Source: Stenotrophomonas rhizophila
GTDB taxonomy: Bacteria; Pseudomonadota; Gammaproteobacteria; Xanthomonadales; Xanthomonadaceae
Reading direction: 5' to 3'
Length of the DNA: 64,000 bases
NCBI RefSeq assembly: GCF_001704155.1
Contig: NZ_CP016294.1
Location: 2,911,501 to 2,975,500 of the forward strand
The notes under the pieces are model-generated. The model was not told the DNA's origin. It saw only the letters and a list, made by a program, of their open reading frames with translations, and did no database searches. This document shows positions 38,415 to 47,219 of the stretch, piece by piece. The translations under genes and the position numbers were made by a program. The stretch's first letter is position 1, and every line of letters starts with the position of its first letter.

Positions 38415-39255
38415 AACCGTGCCGGTGCTGATGCACCACCACGTGTCGCCCTCGCCGGGCATGATCACGGTGTCGCCGGAAAACTTTGAAAGCCAGATCG
38501 ACTGGCTGGCCGGCAACGGCTGGACCTCGCTCACGCTCGAGCAGTACGCCGGCTTCCTGGCCGGCAGGCCCGTCCCACGGAAGTCCATCGTGATCACCTT
38601 CGATGACGGTTACCTGGACAACTGGGTGTACGCGCACCCGATCCTGCAGAAGTACGGCATGCACGCCGTGGTGTTCGTGGTCACCGACTGGATGGGAGAA
38701 GGTCCGGTACGGCCGCACGCCGGCCAGCCCGGCGCGGCACTGCCCCCCACGCCCGACCACCGCGGCTGTGAGGCGGCAGTTCTGCGCGAGAACCGCCACG
38801 ACGACGTGATGATGCGCTGGAGCGAAGCGCGCGCCATGATCGACGCCGGCACCTTCGAAGTGCACTGCCACACCCACACCCACACGCGCTGGATGAAGCA
38901 GGACATCAGCCGCGAGCAGAAGCGCGAAGGCATCACCCGCGACCTGGAAATGGCGCGCAGCGTGCTGCAGGAACAGCTGGGCGAAGTGTCCGACACGCTG
39001 TGCTGGCCCTACGGCGATTTCGACGAGGACTACCTGCCCATCGCACGCGCGCAGGGCTTCCGCTACCTGCACACCACCCACCCGTTCGGCCGCAACGTGG
39101 TCGGCGGCGATCCGGAACACATCTACCGTTTCGCCATCCGCAACCGCCCCGCCAGCTGGCTGCGCAAGCGCATCGCGTGGAGTTACCACCCCTTGATCGC
39201 GCCGGTGTTCAACCGGTTCAAGGCCAGGCAGAAAAAAATGGTGCCGGGACCGTAA
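38401..39255 (+). CDS. Polysaccharide deacetylase (CE4, NodB-like)
   Basis: The 284-residue protein has the NodB/CE4 landmarks: 'VPVLMHHHV' at the start, TFDDGY with D68/D69, and the metal-binding His cluster HCHTHTHT at 155-162. 'CWPYGDFDEDY' corresponds to the third motif. It should remove N-acetyl groups from a surface or intermediate glycan. No signal peptide is seen, so it may act in the cytoplasm or be membrane-peripheral. It is last in a three-gene operon and is followed by a terminator. Confidence 0.9.
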   Translation: MANARTVPVLMHHHVSPSPGMITVSPENFESQIDWLAGNGWTSLTLEQYAGFLAGRPVPRKSIVITFDDGYLDNWVYAHPILQKYGMHAVVFVVTDWMGEGPVRPHAGQPGAALPPTPDHRGCEAAVLRENRHDDVMMRWSEARAMIDAGTFEVHCHTHTHTRWMKQDISREQKREGITRDLEMARSVLQEQLGEVSDTLCWPYGDFDEDYLPIARAQGFRYLHTTHPFGRNVVGGDPEHIYRFAIRNRPASWLRKRIAWSYHPLIAPVFNRFKARQKKMVPGP

Positions 39256-39257
39256 CG

Positions 39258-39289
39258 CAAAAAAAACCCGGCCGAAGCCGGGTTTTTCA
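39258..39289. terminator. Bidirectional terminator between the deacetylase gene and glmM
   Basis: The stem CCCGGC/GCCGGG with a CGAA loop is flanked by eight A on the left and TTTTTC on the right. It ends the two convergent transcripts. Confidence 0.92.
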
Positions 39290-40645
39290 TTACGCTGCGG
39301 CTGCTGCTTTCACCGCGCTGGACAGGCTGTCCAGTGTGGCCTGCATCAGCTCGGCGGTATCTGCTTCAACCGTGACGCGCACCACCGGCTCGGTGCCGGA
39401 GGGGCGCAGGAACGCGCGGCCGCGGCCCTTGACCGCCTGCTGCGCAGCGGCCAGTGCCGACTGCACGCCTTCGGACTGCACGATCACCTTTGCAGAAACA
39501 CCCGCCAGGCGCACGTTGACCGTCTTCTGCGGTACCCGGGTCAGCCCGACCAGCGATTCGCGCAGGCTCTTGCCTTCCCGACGCAGCACTTCCAGGACCT
39601 GCAGCGCACTGACGATCGCATCGCCCGTGGTGGCGCGATCCAGGCACAACAGGTGCCCCGACGCTTCACCACCGAGCACCCCGCCACCTTCCACCAGCGC
39701 CTGGTGCACGTAGCGGTCGCCCACATTGCTGCGCTGGAACGGCAGGCCCAGGCGTTCCAGCGCCTGCTCCAGCCCGAAGTTCGTCATCAGCGTGCCCACC
39801 ACCGGACCGCGCAGGCGCCCGCTGCGCTGCCACGACGGGGCCAGCACATACAGCAGGTCGTCCCCGTCGACCGGGTTGCCCTGGTCATCGGCCATCAACA
39901 CGCGGTCACCGTCACCATCGAATGCGATGCCCAGGTCTGCACCCACCTCACGCACCTTGGCCGCCAGGTTGTCGATGTGCATCGAACCGACGCCATCGTT
40001 GATGTTGACCCCGTTCGGCTCGGCACCGATGGCCACCACCTCCGCACCCAGCTCCCGGAACAGCAGCGGCGCGATGTGGTACGTGGCGCCGTGAGCGCAG
40101 TCCAGCACGATCTTCAACCCGCGCAGGTCAAACCCGCGCGGCACGCTGGCCTTGCAGAACTCGATGTAGCGGCCCACTGCATCACGACCGCGCGCGGCCT
40201 TCCCCAGCCGATCCGAATCGGCCGTGGTGAAATCGGTATCCAGCGCCGCTTCCAGCGCCAGCTCCGTTGCATCGTCGAGCTTCTCGCCATCGGCGGAGAA
40301 GAACTTGATGCCATTGTCGTAATGCGGGTTGTGCGAGGCACTGATCACGATCCCGGCGTCTGCGCCCAGCGTACGGGTCAGGAACGCGACCGCCGGGGTC
40401 GGCATCGGCCCGAGCAGCTGCACGTCGGCCCCGGCCGCGACCAGCCCGGCTTCCAGCGCCGCTTCGAACATGTAGCCCGAAATGCGCGTGTCCTTGCCGA
40501 TCACCACCACCGGCCGATGACCGTTACGCTCGGTCAGCACGCGGCCAAGCGCATTGCCCAGGCGCAGCACGAAGTCCGCCGAGATGACGCCCTGCCCGAC
40601 CCGACCGCGGATGCCGTCGGTGCCGAAATACCTGCGCGCGCCCAT
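39290..40645 (-). CDS. glmM: Phosphoglucosamine mutase
   Basis: GlmM converts glucosamine 6-phosphate to glucosamine 1-phosphate for UDP-GlcNAc, the precursor of peptidoglycan and lipopolysaccharide. The 451-residue enzyme has the N-terminal '[12 protein letters not shown]', the phosphoserine loop '[16 protein letters not shown]', the metal site '[10 protein letters not shown]' and the C-terminal phosphate-binding '[12 protein letters not shown]'. Its ATG shares one base with the accD stop (TGATG), so it is coupled to accD. In E. coli glmM follows folP instead. Confidence 0.97.
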   Translation of the reverse strand: MGARRYFGTDGIRGRVGQGVISADFVLRLGNALGRVLTERNGHRPVVVIGKDTRISGYMFEAALEAGLVAAGADVQLLGPMPTPAVAFLTRTLGADAGIVISASHNPHYDNGIKFFSADGEKLDDATELALEAALDTDFTTADSDRLGKAARGRDAVGRYIEFCKASVPRGFDLRGLKIVLDCAHGATYHIAPLLFRELGAEVVAIGAEPNGVNINDGVGSMHIDNLAAKVREVGADLGIAFDGDGDRVLMADDQGNPVDGDDLLYVLAPSWQRSGRLRGPVVGTLMTNFGLEQALERLGLPFQRSNVGDRYVHQALVEGGGVLGGEASGHLLCLDRATTGDAIVSALQVLEVLRREGKSLRESLVGLTRVPQKTVNVRLAGVSAKVIVQSEGVQSALAAAQQAVKGRGRAFLRPSGTEPVVRVTVEADTAELMQATLDSLSSAVKAAAAA

Positions 40646-41523
40646 CAGGCAGCAGCGTCCGGGGCGGGCTGGCGGCCCAGCATGGCCAGCAGGTCGGACA
40701 GGCGGTCACGCATCTCGCGGCGGTCGCAGATCTGGTCGATGGCGCCGTGCTCAAGCAGGAACTCCGAGCGCTGGAAACCTTCCGGCAGCTTCTCGCGCAC
40801 CGTCTGCTCGATCACGCGCGGGCCGGCGAAGCCGATCAGCGCCTGCGGCTCGGCGATGTTGATGTCGCCCAGCATCGCGAACGATGCCGACACGCCACCG
40901 GTGGTGGGATGGGTCAGCACCGAAATGTACGGCAGCCCCGCCGCGCGCAGGCGACCGAGCGCCGCCGAGGTCTTGGCCATCTGCATCAGCGAGAACAGGC
41001 CTTCCTGCATGCGCGCACCGCCACTGGCGGAGAAGCACACGTAGGGGGCGCCGATTTCCAGCGCCTTTTCCGCGGCCAGCGAGAAGCGCTCGCCGACCAC
41101 AGAGCCCATCGAGCCGCCCATGAAGGCGAAATCGAAGGCCGAGGCCACCAGCGGCCGCCCCTTGAGCAGACCCTGCATGGCGATCAACGCATCGTACTCG
41201 CCGGTGTTCTTCTGCGAGGCCTTGATGCGCTCGCTGTACTTTTTCTGGTCCTTGAACTTGAGCAGGTCGGTCGGCCCCAGGCGCGCGGCGATTTCAGTGG
41301 TGCTGTCAGCGTCGAACAACGACGCCAGGCGCGCCCGCGCGCGGATGGCCATGTGATGGCCACACTTGGGGCAGACTTCCAGGTTCTCTTCCAGCTCAGG
41401 ACCGTAAAGCGCGCTGCCGCAGCTGCTGCACTTCTCCCACAGGCCCTCGGGGACGCTGCGCTTCTTGCTGGGGACGTTGTCGGTGCGGATGCCCGACGGC
41501 ATCAACTTGCTGAGCCAACTCAT
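40645..41523 (-). CDS. accD: Acetyl-CoA carboxylase carboxyltransferase subunit beta
   Basis: AccD is the zinc-containing half of the carboxyltransferase that makes malonyl-CoA for fatty acid synthesis. The 292-residue product has the zinc ribbon (CSSCGSA then CPKCGHHMA) and a crotonase-fold domain with '[14 protein letters not shown]' and '[14 protein letters not shown]'. The ATG at 41523 gives the normal '[14 protein letters not shown]' start. It is downstream of trpA, as in many gamma- and betaproteobacteria, across a 139-base gap that contains the hairpin GCGGCCC/GGGCCGC (41548-41562). Confidence 0.97.
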   Translation of the reverse strand: MSWLSKLMPSGIRTDNVPSKKRSVPEGLWEKCSSCGSALYGPELEENLEVCPKCGHHMAIRARARLASLFDADSTTEIAARLGPTDLLKFKDQKKYSERIKASQKNTGEYDALIAMQGLLKGRPLVASAFDFAFMGGSMGSVVGERFSLAAEKALEIGAPYVCFSASGGARMQEGLFSLMQMAKTSAALGRLRAAGLPYISVLTHPTTGGVSASFAMLGDINIAEPQALIGFAGPRVIEQTVREKLPEGFQRSEFLLEHGAIDQICDRREMRDRLSDLLAMLGRQPAPDAAA

Positions 41524-41662
41524 GCGGGATGACACTTCCGTTCAGGGCGGCCCGAGGGCCGCAAAGGCGGACAGTCTAGCTCACCCGTTCCATGGCCGGG
41601 ACCCCCTGCCGGCGGGGTTATCCCGGCGTGAAAACCATGCTGGGCCGTACGTTGCGACCTTC

Positions 41663-42472
41663 TCAGGCATCCAGCGCGGCGCGCAGCGGCTGCAGGAAGG
41701 TACGCGCCACCTGGGCAGCGCCGGCGGCATCCACCGCCTCGGCCAGGGCCGCCACCAGCGCGCTGCCGACCACCACGCCATCGGCCTCTACTGCCATGGC
41801 GGCGGCGCTCTGTGCGTCCTTGATGCCGAATCCGGCCACCACCGGCACGGTCGAGCGGCTGCGCAGGTCACGCAGGCGGGTGCCGGCAGCGCTGCTGTCG
41901 AGCCGTTCCGACGCACCGGTGACACCGGCAAAGCTTACGTAATAGAGGTAACCCCTGGCCATCGACGAAAGCAGATCCAACCTGGCGTCCGCCGTGGTCG
42001 GCGACGCCAGCAGGATCAGCGCGAGGCCGGCAGCGGTGAAGATCTCCAGGGTTTCGGCCGCCTCTTCCGGCGGCAGGTCCACCAGCAGCACACCATCCAC
42101 GCCCGCCGCGATTGCCGCCTCGGCAAAGCGCGTCGTGCCGTGGATCTCCACCGGGTTCAGATACCCCATCAGCACCACCGGGGTGGTGGTGTCGTCACGC
42201 CGGAACGCCTGCACCGTGTCCAGCACGTAACGCAGGCCAGCGCCGCGCGCCAGCGCGCGTTCGGAGCTGCGCTGGATGGTCGGGCCATCGGCCATCGGGT
42301 CGGAGAACGGCACCCCGAGTTCGATCACGTCCGCACCGGCAGCGGCCAGCGCATGCATCACCGGCACGGTCGCATCCAGGCCCGGATCGCCGGCGGTGAT
42401 GAACGGAATCAGCGCCTTGCGGCGACTGGCACGCAGGCGGGCGAAACAGGCGTCGATACGGGCAACAGGCAT
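41663..42472 (-). CDS. trpA: Tryptophan synthase alpha chain
   Basis: The alpha chain cleaves indole-3-glycerol phosphate to indole, which channels to the beta chain. The 269-residue product has the catalytic Glu and Asp in 'VIELGVPFSDPMADGP' and the phosphate-binding 'VAGFGIKD'. ATG 42472 was chosen because AAGGAT lies nine bases upstream; a GTG at 42481 is also in frame. It begins one base after the stop of the lipoprotein gene. Confidence 0.97.
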   Translation of the reverse strand: MPVARIDACFARLRASRRKALIPFITAGDPGLDATVPVMHALAAAGADVIELGVPFSDPMADGPTIQRSSERALARGAGLRYVLDTVQAFRRDDTTTPVVLMGYLNPVEIHGTTRFAEAAIAAGVDGVLLVDLPPEEAAETLEIFTAAGLALILLASPTTADARLDLLSSMARGYLYYVSFAGVTGASERLDSSAAGTRLRDLRSRSTVPVVAGFGIKDAQSAAAMAVEADGVVVGSALVAALAEAVDAAGAAQVARTFLQPLRAALDA

Positions 42473-42473
42473 T

Positions 42474-43154
42474 TCAGGCACATCCTTCTTTCAATTCAAC
42501 GGCGCCACTGGCGCCCCAGTACAGCTTCGATATCACCCCGCCGAAGATCTCCAGCCGGATCGCCAGATCCGAACCGGGGTCCTGCCAGGTCAGGTACTCA
42601 CCCACGTCCGGGTCGTAGGCATGCGGTGTGCGGGTGCTGCCGGGGGGCAGGCGTTTGAGCGCGTCGTCCAGCGACATGCCCAGGCGCAGGCCGAACGGCC
42701 CCGGCTGGACAATCGCCTCATAGGAACCGTCGATGGTGTCGAGGTCGAAGCGCTGCACGTGGCCATCATCGACCATCATCGACACCCCTTCGGGCAGGCT
42801 GCCGCGCTCGTAGTACTCACAGGCGCGCGCACCATCGCCTTCGCTCAGGCCGGCCGAATGCCATGCGCCGTCCGCTTCGACTTCGCTGAAACGCTGGCCG
42901 ACCAGCACGTCGCCGGCATGATCCAGCGCGACCGAAACCACGGCCGGCGCATCGGTCTGGTCCGCAGGCGGTGCGTCCTGTGGTGCATCCTCGAACGGGC
43001 GATCTGCCACATCATCATTGCTCGCCGGCAGCCGGGCCGGCGCAATGGCCGCCGGCGTCGCCGCGGGGGCCAGCACCGGCGGCTCGGGCGGCTTGCAACC
43101 GGCCAGACCGACCACGATCAGCAGCGCACTTCCCTGGCGCAGCACTGGATTCAC
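42474..43154 (-). CDS. Putative lipoprotein encoded between trpB and trpA
   Basis: The 226-residue product starts at GTG 43154, overlapping the trpB stop as GTGA. It has a short Arg-containing N-terminus, a hydrophobic helix and a lipobox LAGC with Cys at 20, followed by a Pro/Ala-rich linker. The C-terminal domain (about 80-226) has no family that I can name; a stretch '[20 protein letters not shown]' recalls small periplasmic domains with a conserved 'GxxxGM' turn. Its placement implies co-expression with tryptophan synthase, but no role in tryptophan synthesis is evident. Confidence 0.75.
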   Translation of the reverse strand: MNPVLRQGSALLIVVGLAGCKPPEPPVLAPAATPAAIAPARLPASNDDVADRPFEDAPQDAPPADQTDAPAVVSVALDHAGDVLVGQRFSEVEADGAWHSAGLSEGDGARACEYYERGSLPEGVSMMVDDGHVQRFDLDTIDGSYEAIVQPGPFGLRLGMSLDDALKRLPPGSTRTPHAYDPDVGEYLTWQDPGSDLAIRLEIFGGVISKLYWGASGAVELKEGCA

Positions 43155-44377
43155 AGAACCAGGCCCTCGCGCGCGGCAATGGTGTGCACGTCCTTGTCGC
43201 CACGGCCGGACAGGTTGCACAGCACCAGCTTGTCGCTGGGCAGCTCGCGCGCGATCTTGATCGCCTGGGCCACGGCATGGCTGGATTCCAGCGCGGCCAG
43301 GATGCCTTCGCTGTGCGCCAGCTGGTGGAACGCGGCCAGCGCTTCATCGTCGGTGATGCCCACGTATTCGGCGCGACCGGCGTCGGCCAGGAACGCGTGT
43401 TCCGGGCCCACGCCGGGGTAATCCAGCCCGGCCGAGACCGAGTGGGTTTCAATGATCTGGCCGTCGTCGTCGCAGATCACATAGGTGCGGTTGCCATGCA
43501 GCACGCCCGGGCGGCCTGCCGCGATGGAGGCCGCGTGGCGCCCGGTCTCGATGCCGTCGCCGGCCGCTTCGGCGCCGACGATGCGCACGTCGCGATCGTT
43601 GAGGAAGGCATGGAACAGGCCGATGGCATTGCTGCCGCCGCCGACGCAGGCAGTGATCGCATCGGGCAGGCGGCCGTAATCGGTGAGCATCTGTGCGCGT
43701 GCTTCGCGGCCGACGATGGCGTTGAAGTCGCGCACCATGCGCGGGTACGGGTCTGGGCCGGCGACGGTGCCGATGATGTAGAAGGTATCGCGCACGTTGG
43801 TGACCCAGTCGCGCATGGCTTCGTTGAGCGCATCCTTGAGCGTGGCCGAGCCCGACGTGACCGGCACCACCGTCGCGCCCAGCAGCTTCATGCGGTAGAC
43901 GTTGATCTTCTGCCGCTCGATGTCGGTGGCACCCATGTACACCACGCATTCCAGGCCCAGCCGTGCGGCCACGGTGGCGCTGGCCACGCCGTGCTGCCCG
44001 GCACCTGTCTCGGCGATGATGCGCTTCTTGCCCATCCGCGCGGCCAGCAGGGCCTGGCCGATGGTGTTGTTGATCTTGTGCGCGCCGGTGTGGTTCAGGT
44101 CTTCGCGCTTGAGCAGGATCTGCGCCCCGCCGACCTGCCGGCTCAGCCGCTCGGCGTGGTAGATCGGGCTGGGCCGGCCCACGTAATGGGTGAGATCCTT
44201 GTCGTAGGCGGCGATGAAGGCGGGGTCACGGCGCGCTTCGTCATAGGCCGCCGCCAGCTCCTGCAGTGGCCCGATCAGCGTTTCGGCAACGAAACTGCCG
44301 CCATAGCGGCCGAAATGGCCGTTGGCGTCGGGGTAGGCGTGGAAATCGGTGATGGGGGGGACGGGCGATACGGACAT
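43151..44377 (-). CDS. trpB: Tryptophan synthase beta chain
   Basis: The PLP-dependent beta chain condenses indole with serine. The 408-residue product has the PLP Lys in 'HTGAHKINN', the phosphate-binding loop 'VGGGSNAIG' and the N-terminal '[12 protein letters not shown]'. It is divergent from the LysR regulator gene across a 95-base gap with a palindromic site. It starts at ATG 44377. Confidence 0.98.
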   Translation of the reverse strand: MSVSPVPPITDFHAYPDANGHFGRYGGSFVAETLIGPLQELAAAYDEARRDPAFIAAYDKDLTHYVGRPSPIYHAERLSRQVGGAQILLKREDLNHTGAHKINNTIGQALLAARMGKKRIIAETGAGQHGVASATVAARLGLECVVYMGATDIERQKINVYRMKLLGATVVPVTSGSATLKDALNEAMRDWVTNVRDTFYIIGTVAGPDPYPRMVRDFNAIVGREARAQMLTDYGRLPDAITACVGGGSNAIGLFHAFLNDRDVRIVGAEAAGDGIETGRHAASIAAGRPGVLHGNRTYVICDDDGQIIETHSVSAGLDYPGVGPEHAFLADAGRAEYVGITDDEALAAFHQLAHSEGILAALESSHAVAQAIKIARELPSDKLVLCNLSGRGDKDVHTIAAREGLVL

Positions 44378-44431
44378 GACGCGACAGCCGTTGGAGACAG
44401 GCTGACAATTTAGCGCACATGTGGTGGCCGG

Positions 44432-44443
44432 AATATCGATATT
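44432..44443. promoter_or_regulatory. Palindrome AATATCGATATT in the trpB-LysR gap
   Basis: A perfect 12-base palindrome lies in the AT-rich part of the divergent intergenic region, 29 bases before the LysR ATG. Its symmetry and place fit a LysR-type recognition or autoregulation site. In pseudomonads TrpI binds such a gap and activates trpBA when indoleglycerol phosphate is present. Confidence 0.5.
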
Positions 44444-44472
44444 ATCTGCACAAACACGTCAGGAAAACTCAC

Positions 44473-45360
44473 ATGAGCCAGACGCCACTGCCGCCCCTCA
44501 ACGCGCTGCGCAGCTTCGAGGCCACCGCCCGGCTGGGGGGCGTGGCACGCGCCGCAGAAGCGCTGCATGTGACCCACGGGGCGATCAGCCGCCAGCTGCG
44601 GCTGCTCGAGGAGCACCTGGGGCTGGCGCTGTTCGAACGCGCCGGCCGCGGCCTGCGCCTGACTGCCGCCGGCCAGGCGCTGCAGGTTGCCTGCGCCGGG
44701 GCGTTCACCCAGATCCGCGAGGCGGTGGACACCCTGCAGCGCCGGCAGCGGCCGGAGGCGCTGGTCCTGGGCTGCAGCGGCAGCATCCTGGCGCGTTGGA
44801 TGATTCCACGCCTGCCCGCGCTGCAGGCCGACCTGCCCCAGGTGCCGTTGCACTGGTCGGCGCAGGACGGCAGCTTCACCGACCAGCAGCAGGCGCTGGA
44901 TGCGGTGCTGCTGCTGGCGCAGCCGCCGTGGCCGCGTGGCTGGCAGGTGCGCGAACTGGCCCCGGAACGCGTCGGCGTGGTGGTCAGCCCGCAGCATCCG
45001 GCTGCGGTGCGCCTGCGCCAGCAGCCACCGCAGGCGCTGCTGCGCGAACCGCTGCTGCACACCACCTCGCGCCCGCAGGCGTGGCCGGACTGGGCGTTGT
45101 CGCATGATCTGGACCCGGCGCAGCTGCAGCTGGGCACCGGGTTCGAGCACCTGTACTACCTGCTGGAGGCGGCGGTGGCAGGACTCGGCGTGGCGATCGC
45201 GCCCGAGCCCCTGGTGGCCGATGAGCTGGCAGCCGGGCGCCTGCTGGCGCCGTGGGGTTTTGCCGCAACCGGTGGCTTCTGGGTGCTGGCCACCCCGGAG
45301 GGTGGCCAGGATCCGCGGGTGGAATCCTTGGCCGGGTGGTTGGCCAAACAGCTGCGGTAG
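44473..45360 (+). CDS. LysR-family regulator (TrpI-like by context)
   Basis: The 295-residue protein has an N-terminal winged helix (PLNALRSFEATARLGGVARAAE, then 'HVTHGAISRQLRLLEEHLG') and a periplasmic-binding-type effector domain from about residue 90. The GcvA/TrpI/AmpR subgroup shares this N-terminus. Divergence from trpBA is the classic arrangement of trpI in Pseudomonas, so activation of trpBA is the likely job; this is inferred from context. The ATG at 44473 follows AGGAAAA. Confidence 0.85.
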   Translation: MSQTPLPPLNALRSFEATARLGGVARAAEALHVTHGAISRQLRLLEEHLGLALFERAGRGLRLTAAGQALQVACAGAFTQIREAVDTLQRRQRPEALVLGCSGSILARWMIPRLPALQADLPQVPLHWSAQDGSFTDQQQALDAVLLLAQPPWPRGWQVRELAPERVGVVVSPQHPAAVRLRQQPPQALLREPLLHTTSRPQAWPDWALSHDLDPAQLQLGTGFEHLYYLLEAAVAGLGVAIAPEPLVADELAAGRLLAPWGFAATGGFWVLATPEGGQDPRVESLAGWLAKQLR

Positions 45361-45367
45361 GGTCGTT

Positions 45368-45391
45368 CCCCCACTTAAACAGCAGTGGGGG
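45368..45391. terminator. Hairpin at the convergent ends of the LysR and TelA-like genes
   Basis: The stem CCCCCACT/AGTGGGGG (45368-45375, 45384-45391) overlaps the TelA stop codon and begins 8 bases after the LysR stop. There is no strong T tract, so terminator function is plausible but not certain. Confidence 0.5.
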
Positions 45392-46475
45392 CCGCCAGGC
45401 GCTGCTGAACGTCATCGCGCAGCTTGGCCAGTTCCACCTCGGCCTGCTGGCGTTGCTGCATGCCTTCGCGGTGGATGGTGCGGACTTCTTCCACGGTGGC
45501 GATGAGCTGCTCGTGGGTGTGGCGCAGGGTCGCCACGTCGATCACCGCACGCTGGTTGGCCTTGGCAGTGTCCACCGAGGTCTGCCGCATCAGGTCTGCG
45601 TTGCGTCGCATCAGCTCGTTGGTGGCGTCATCGATCGTGTTGGACAGTTCCGCCGCACGCTTCTGCTCGCTCAACGACAGCTGGATCGCGAACTGGCGCT
45701 TCCACGACGGAATGGTGATGTCGCGGACGGTGTTGAATTTCTCGATCAGCTGGATCGCATTGGCCTGGATCAGGCGGATCATCGGCAGCGACTGATCGGC
45801 CGCATGCTGCATCACGACCAGGTCGCCCACCCGCTTGTCGAGCAGCCGGATCGCGTTGTCCAGCTCTCCCTGGCGGATGCGCACCTGCGGATCTTCACTG
45901 CTGGCACCGGCCAGCTGTTCACTGCGCAGGCCGGCCAGCCGCTGCTTGCCGGCGGCGATGTGCAGGCCCAGTGCATGACGTTCGTCGCGCACGATCTCGT
46001 GCATGCGGTCGAACTCGCCCACACGCTGGCCCATCAGTGCCTGCTGGCTGCCGACATCGCCGAGCAGCTGTTCGATCTGGCGGTTGGTGTCACTGAACTT
46101 CTGCACCAGCTCGCCCTTGGAGGCGCGCAGCTTGTCGATCAGACCCCCGATCACCGGCACCTTCGAACGCTGGGTGAGCCCATCCAGGTTGAGCGTGCGC
46201 GCGATGCGCACCACTTCGCCCAGCTTGTCGCCACTGGCGTCCAGGTCGCGGTTGCGCACCTGGTCAAGCAGCTGGCTGGAGAACGCGGCGGTCCTGGCCG
46301 CCGCTTCGCGCCCGAACACCTGGAGGTCGCCCGGACGGATATCCTCCAGGCTGCGGCCGATTTCCGCGATGCGCGGCAGGTCGTCAGCTACCAGCCCGAG
46401 GGCCTGCAGCGTGGCGTCGTCGACGGCGGCCGGTGCCACGGCAAGCGCGGTGCTGTCCTGCGGGTCCTGGGTCAT
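45375..46475 (-). CDS. TelA-like toxic anion resistance family protein
   Basis: The 366-residue, mostly helical protein matches the TelA/YaaN family: 'ELVQKFSDTNRQIEQLLGDV', 'MHEIVRDERHALGLHIAAGK', 'ANAIQLIEKFNTVRDITIPSWKRQFA' (shown only in part by family), and 'AVIDVATLRHTHEQLIATV'. TelA was named for tellurite resistance in plasmids and Gram-positive bacteria, but many members act in envelope or general stress and their biochemistry is unclear. AGGAGA precedes the ATG at 46475. It is the last gene of the five-gene flotillin cluster. Confidence 0.88.
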   Translation of the reverse strand: MTQDPQDSTALAVAPAAVDDATLQALGLVADDLPRIAEIGRSLEDIRPGDLQVFGREAAARTAAFSSQLLDQVRNRDLDASGDKLGEVVRIARTLNLDGLTQRSKVPVIGGLIDKLRASKGELVQKFSDTNRQIEQLLGDVGSQQALMGQRVGEFDRMHEIVRDERHALGLHIAAGKQRLAGLRSEQLAGASSEDPQVRIRQGELDNAIRLLDKRVGDLVVMQHAADQSLPMIRLIQANAIQLIEKFNTVRDITIPSWKRQFAIQLSLSEQKRAAELSNTIDDATNELMRRNADLMRQTSVDTAKANQRAVIDVATLRHTHEQLIATVEEVRTIHREGMQQRQQAEVELAKLRDDVQQRLAAPTAV

Positions 46476-46514
46476 GGCGTGATCTCCTTGAAGGGGGTCA
46501 ATCGGGTATGAGGG

Positions 46515-47219
46515 TCAGTCGAGTCTAGCCTGCGCCGAGGCCAGCTCGGCGGTGATCTGTGCCTGCAGCTGCGCGGCCTGCTGGTTGCGCTGCTGCTGGT
46601 CATCGGCGCGGCGCGCCAGTACCGCCTGCCGCCAGGCCGGCAACAACGTTTCGGTGATGCGCTGGCTGCGCGCCAGCAGGGCACTGTCCTGTTCGAACAA
46701 GAGCTGCCACTGCCCAGCTTCGAGCTGCTGCACGGCGGCCAGCCGGCGCAGGTGGTCCACGCGCTGGGCCAGTACCGGTTGCAGCTGTGCCGGCAGCGTG
46801 GACAGCTGTGCGGCACCGGCATCCGCCCACCGCTGGATGGCCCGTGCCGCATCGAGCGCGTTGGCCTGCGCGGTGGGGTAGCTGCTGCTCTGTTCCCGCA
46901 GCGCCTGCGCTGCCGCGTCGGTCTGGGCCACCAAGACGCCAAGGCGCGACTGCCAGTCGCGCGCGTCCAGTTCGCCTTCAACGTCGCGGCCAAGCAGACG
47001 CCCCCACCAGCCGGTCTGCCGGCGCACGCCACCAGGCGCCGTCGATTGCAGCACCAGTGCCAGTTGCGCCAACAGGTCAAGCAATGGGCGTGCTGCCCGT
47101 GCGGCTGCCGGAGGCGCTGCATCGCGCTGTCCCACTGCGGCCACCACCGCTTCTCCCCAATGCGCCAGATCGGCGGCATCGGGAGCCGATGCTGTCGGCA
47201 GGGGCCAGCCCGCACTCAT
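46515..47219 (-). CDS. Uncharacterised helical protein of the flotillin/TelA cluster
   Basis: The 234-residue protein is rich in Ala, Gln, Leu and Arg and is predicted by eye to be almost wholly helical, with coiled-coil-like heptads from about residue 80 to the end. No family was recognised. It overlaps the stop... of the AAA+ gene upstream by four bases (ATGA at 47216-47219) and precedes the TelA-like gene by 39 bases. It may act as a TelA partner or adaptor for the AAA+ protein; this rests on context only. Confidence 0.7.
   Translation of the reverse strand: MSAGWPLPTASAPDAADLAHWGEAVVAAVGQRDAAPPAAARAARPLLDLLAQLALVLQSTAPGGVRRQTGWWGRLLGRDVEGELDARDWQSRLGVLVAQTDAAAQALREQSSSYPTAQANALDAARAIQRWADAGAAQLSTLPAQLQPVLAQRVDHLRRLAAVQQLEAGQWQLLFEQDSALLARSQRITETLLPAWRQAVLARRADDQQQRNQQAAQLQAQITAELASAQARLD

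Noticed and set aside
46515..46830. Other long frames inside the 234-residue helical protein
   Set aside because: They are shifted translations of the same GC-rich DNA and lack the coupled start seen at 47219.
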